Source: Gemmatimonadales bacterium (GTDB taxonomy: Bacteria; Gemmatimonadota; Gemmatimonadetes; Gemmatimonadales; GWC2-71-9). Taken from it: DNA of 7,086 nt. The stretch is taken from the NCBI GenBank assembly GCA_013813675.1, contig JACCRH010000054.1, positions 1 through 7,086 on the forward strand, given 5' to 3'. Under the pieces are notes generated by a model. That model made no database searches. It saw only the letters and a list, made by a program, of their open reading frames with translations, and was not told the origin of the DNA. Positions 4,575 to 7,086 of this stretch are shown one piece after another. How positions within the stretch are numbered: position 1 is the stretch's first letter; every line of letters begins with the position of its first letter. Both the position numbers and the translations under genes were made by a program.

Positions 4575-7086
4575 TCAGGAGGCGTCGCGGGGCACCGCCA
4601 CCTTGGGCGTCGCGGCGAGGTGCAGATGCTGCGGAACCACCGAGCGCCGGCTGGCGAGCAGCCGGTCGACCGCCTCCGCCGGCAGCGCGCGGGAGAAGTG
4701 ATGCCCCTGGCCCAGCGGGCAGCCCAGCTCGATCAGGGCCGCCCGCTGCTCGGCCATCTCGATGCCTTCGGCGACGGTCTGGAGCCTCAGCGTGTCGCTG
4801 AGGCCGATGATCGCCCGGGCCAGCGCCGCCCGCTCCGCGCCGAGCGCCACCTCCTCGACGAAGGGCTTGGCGATCTTGAGGATGTCGATCGGGAAGCGCT
4901 GGAGATAGCTGAGCGACGAGTAGCCGGTCCCGAAGTCGTCGATGGCCAGCCGGACGCCGAGCTTCTTCAGCGCCTGGAGCCGCTCCAGCACCACGTCGGT
5001 CTGCTGCATCAACACGCTCTCGGTGATCTCCAGGATCACGGCGGAGGGGTCCACGCCCGAGCTGGCCAGGGCGTCGCCCAGCGCGGTGCCGATCCCCGGG
5101 CCCTGGAGCTGGCGGCCGGAGATGTTCACCGACACCGAGAGCTTCATCTGGGGATAGGCCAGGCGCCAGACCTGGATCTGGCGGCAGGCCTCGTCCAGCA
5201 CCCAGGCGCCCAGCTTGACGATGAGCCCGGTCTCCTCGGCCAGCGGGATGAAGTGCTGCGGGAGCAGGTGGCCGTAGGTCTGGTGCTCCCACCGCACCAG
5301 CGCCTCCAGGCCGTAGATCGCGCCGCTCCCGAGCTGCACGATCGGCTGGTAGTGCAGCGTCAGCTCGCTGCCGTCGATCGCGGCGCGGAGCGCGGCCTCC
5401 ATCTCCAGCCGGTGCCGGACGTCGGCGTACATCCGCGACTCGTAGGTCTCCGAGCGGCCCTTGCCCCGGCGCTTGGCGGCGTACATCGCCACGTCGGCGT
5501 TGCGGAGCAGGTCGTCGGCCGTCTCGCCGGCGGCCGCGGCGGCGACGCCGATGCTGGCGGTGACCTGCACCTGGTTGCCGCTCAGAGTGAACGGATGGCT
5601 CATCGCCGTCGCCAGGCGCTCGAGCAGCTCGCTCCGGCCGTCGGGTCCCGCGGCGTGCTCGATCAGGATGGCGAACTCGTCGCCCCCCAGCCGGGCGACG
5701 GTATCGGCCGCGCGGGCGCAGGAGAGGAACCGCTCCGCCGCGGAGATCAGCAGCCGGTCGCCCTCGGCGTGGCCCAGGCTGTCGTTTACCCGCTTGAAGT
5801 CGTCCAGGTCGAGGAAGAGCACGGTGATCAGGTGGGACTGACGCTGGGCCAGGGCCAGTGCGTGGCTCACCCGGTCGCGGAAGAGGGCGCGGTTGGCGAG
5901 ACCGGTGAGCGGGTCGTGGAACGCCTGATGGGTGAGCTGTTCCTCCAGCCGCTTCCGCTCGCTCACGTCGCGGGTGTTGAGCACGATGCCGCGCACCGTG
6001 GGATCGCCGGTGAGGTTGGTGGCCAGGATCTCGGCGCTGAGCCAGGAGCCGTCGGGCTGGCGGAAACGCCATTCGACCGGGCCCGTCACCCCCGGCGTTT
6101 TGGAGGCGCTCTCGAACAGAGTCGTGGCGCGGCCGAGATCGTCGGGGTGCAGCAGGGAGGCGATCGGGCGGCCAACCATCTCGGAGGGGTCGTACCCGAA
6201 GACCCGGTTGGCCGAGGGGCTCACGAACCGCATGGTGCCGTTGGCCCGGGTCACGATGATGACGTCGGACGAGTGCTGCACCAGCGAGCGGAAGCGGGCC
6301 TCGTTCTGCCGCACGGCGGTGTCCGCCAGGAGCCGCACGTTTTCCCGGACCGCGAGGAGCTGCCGGACCACCACCAGCAGCGTCACCAGCAGCGCGCCGA
6401 CGGCGAGCCCGCTGACCGGATCGGTCCACGGTTCCATGACGGCGTGGACCAGCAGGGCATAGGTGCTCGCCACCGCCAGGTAGGGCAGCGGACTGGTGGG
6501 CTGCATCCGGGTCCGTGGCCTCGCGCCCGGAGTGGAGCGCGGCACCGGCCGGCGGTAGTAAAGCTCGCCACCCGCCATCAGCAGCACGTAGCAGAGCAGG
6601 TAGGCGCCGTCCACGATCCCCGCGCTGCGCCCGCCGGTCTCCAGCGACACCAGGTTGAAGGTCAGGTCGGCCACCACGCTGATCGTCACCGCGCCGACCA
6701 GCAGACCGAAGGCGACCCGGTTGCCGTCGGTGGGTCGCCGCAGGATCACCGTGGTGATGCCGAGCAGAATCAGCATGCTCACCAGCGGGTAGGCGAACGC
6801 GAGCATGGTGATGACGATGCTGCTGTTCTCCGACGCCGCCGTGGTGGGCCGGATCGAGTAGTACCAGATGACCACCGCGCCGCCGACCAGGACCATGGCC
6901 GCGTCGAGCCCGAACTTCCACCGCTCCAGCCGGGTCCGGCGGGCCAGCGGGAACGACAGCAGGGCGGCGAGGATGAGCAGCGAGTCGGAGAGGTAGAACA
7001 CGTCGGCCCAGGAGATCGGCGGGTTCTCCTGCAGCACCGTCAGGTACCAGGTGGAGATCGCGTTCCCGATGAAGACCATCGCCGAG
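4575..7086 (-). CDS. Membrane-bound PAS-GGDEF-EAL protein (c-di-GMP turnover), N-terminus outside window
   Basis: This is a hybrid enzyme of cyclic di-GMP metabolism. The frame is open to the right edge; the first Met in view is at 7079, but the sequence there already reads like the inside of a membrane domain, so the real start is probably upstream. Numbering from that Met: about seven hydrophobic segments in 1-245, then PAS (about 258-375: FRSLVQHSSDVIIVTRANG, FGYDPSEMVG, and the closing NTRDVSERK). The GGDEF domain (about 380-545) has HDPLTGLANR, an intact GGDEF at 465-469 and an inhibitory-site RAAD exactly five residues before it (456-459). The EAL domain (about 555-805) has LEALVRW (Glu592), VNISGRQL (Asn652), EITES (Glu684, Glu687), DDFGTGYSSL (Asp714, Asp715), Lys735, Glu771 and Gln791. 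The usual KID motif reads KIA (Ala737). Cyclase activity looks competent and feedback-inhibitable; phosphodiesterase activity is less certain. Confidence 0.95.
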   Translation of the reverse strand, partial: SAMVFIGNAISTWYLTVLQENPPISWADVFYLSDSLLILAALLSFPLARRTRLERWKFGLDAAMVLVGGAVVIWYYSIRPTTAASENSSIVITMLAFAYPLVSMLILLGITTVILRRPTDGNRVAFGLLVGAVTISVVADLTFNLVSLETGGRSAGIVDGAYLLCYVLLMAGGELYYRRPVPRSTPGARPRTRMQPTSPLPYLAVASTYALLVHAVMEPWTDPVSGLAVGALLVTLLVVVRQLLAVRENVRLLADTAVRQNEARFRSLVQHSSDVIIVTRANGTMRFVSPSANRVFGYDPSEMVGRPIASLLHPDDLGRATTLFESASKTPGVTGPVEWRFRQPDGSWLSAEILATNLTGDPTVRGIVLNTRDVSERKRLEEQLTHQAFHDPLTGLANRALFRDRVSHALALAQRQSHLITVLFLDLDDFKRVNDSLGHAEGDRLLISAAERFLSCARAADTVARLGGDEFAILIEHAAGPDGRSELLERLATAMSHPFTLSGNQVQVTASIGVAAAAAGETADDLLRNADVAMYAAKRRGKGRSETYESRMYADVRHRLEMEAALRAAIDGSELTLHYQPIVQLGSGAIYGLEALVRWEHQTYGHLLPQHFIPLAEETGLIVKLGAWVLDEACRQIQVWRLAYPQMKLSVSVNISGRQLQGPGIGTALGDALASSGVDPSAVILEITESVLMQQTDVVLERLQALKKLGVRLAIDDFGTGYSSLSYLQRFPIDILKIAKPFVEEVALGAERAALARAIIGLSDTLRLQTVAEGIEMAEQRAALIELGCPLGQGHHFSRALPAEAVDRLLASRRSVVPQHLHLAATPKVAVPRDAS

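Noticed and set aside
3086..4801. Long plus-strand open frame opposite the receptor and c-di-GMP genes
   Set aside because: The translation is Arg/Gly/Ala/His-rich low-complexity with no recognisable domain, while the minus strand over the same bases gives two clearly recognisable proteins. It is a shadow of GC-rich codon usage.
4567..6921. Long alternative minus-strand frame of about 784 codons over the GGDEF-EAL gene
   Set aside because: It is Arg/Pro/Gly-rich with no motifs; the overlapping frame carries PAS, GGDEF and EAL signatures in order.

Overview
The window is a compact, GC-rich bacterial segment in which every supported gene lies on the minus strand. No stretch longer than about 150 bases is without a gene. 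Read in the direction of transcription (from base 7086 down to base 1) the order is: a membrane PAS-GGDEF-EAL protein (partial, its N-terminus lies beyond the right edge), a short-sensor methyl-accepting chemotaxis-type protein, a long inverted repeat, an isoaspartyl dipeptidase (iadA-like), a cyanophycinase (cphB), a second copy of the same inverted repeat, and the N-terminal third of a cyanophycin synthetase (cphA, running off the left edge).

The three metabolic genes form one pathway. CphA polymerises Asp and Arg into cyanophycin (multi-L-arginyl-poly-L-aspartate), CphB cuts the polymer to beta-Asp-Arg dipeptides, and an isoaspartyl dipeptidase splits those into free Asp and Arg. The locus therefore appears to encode both the build-up and the complete breakdown of a nitrogen/carbon reserve polymer. 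Upstream sit two tightly spaced signalling genes: a dual-domain c-di-GMP protein and a receptor-like coiled-coil protein with almost no extracellular domain. Whether they are functionally tied to cyanophycin or are merely neighbours cannot be told from sequence alone.

The most distinctive non-coding structure is a pair of inverted repeats (956-1025 and 3204-3272). Their 26-bp arms are perfect and identical in sequence between copies, but the loops are unrelated. They bracket the iadA-cphB pair. A third, unrelated 10-bp hairpin lies between iadA and cphB.

The high G+C, the absence of cyanobacterial context, the hybrid c-di-GMP protein and this style of dispersed palindromic repeat suggest an environmental, non-cyanobacterial bacterium. 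Gemmatimonadota or a similar GC-rich soil phylum is my guess, at low confidence. Long open frames on the plus strand and in alternative minus-strand frames are shadows produced by GC-rich codon use.
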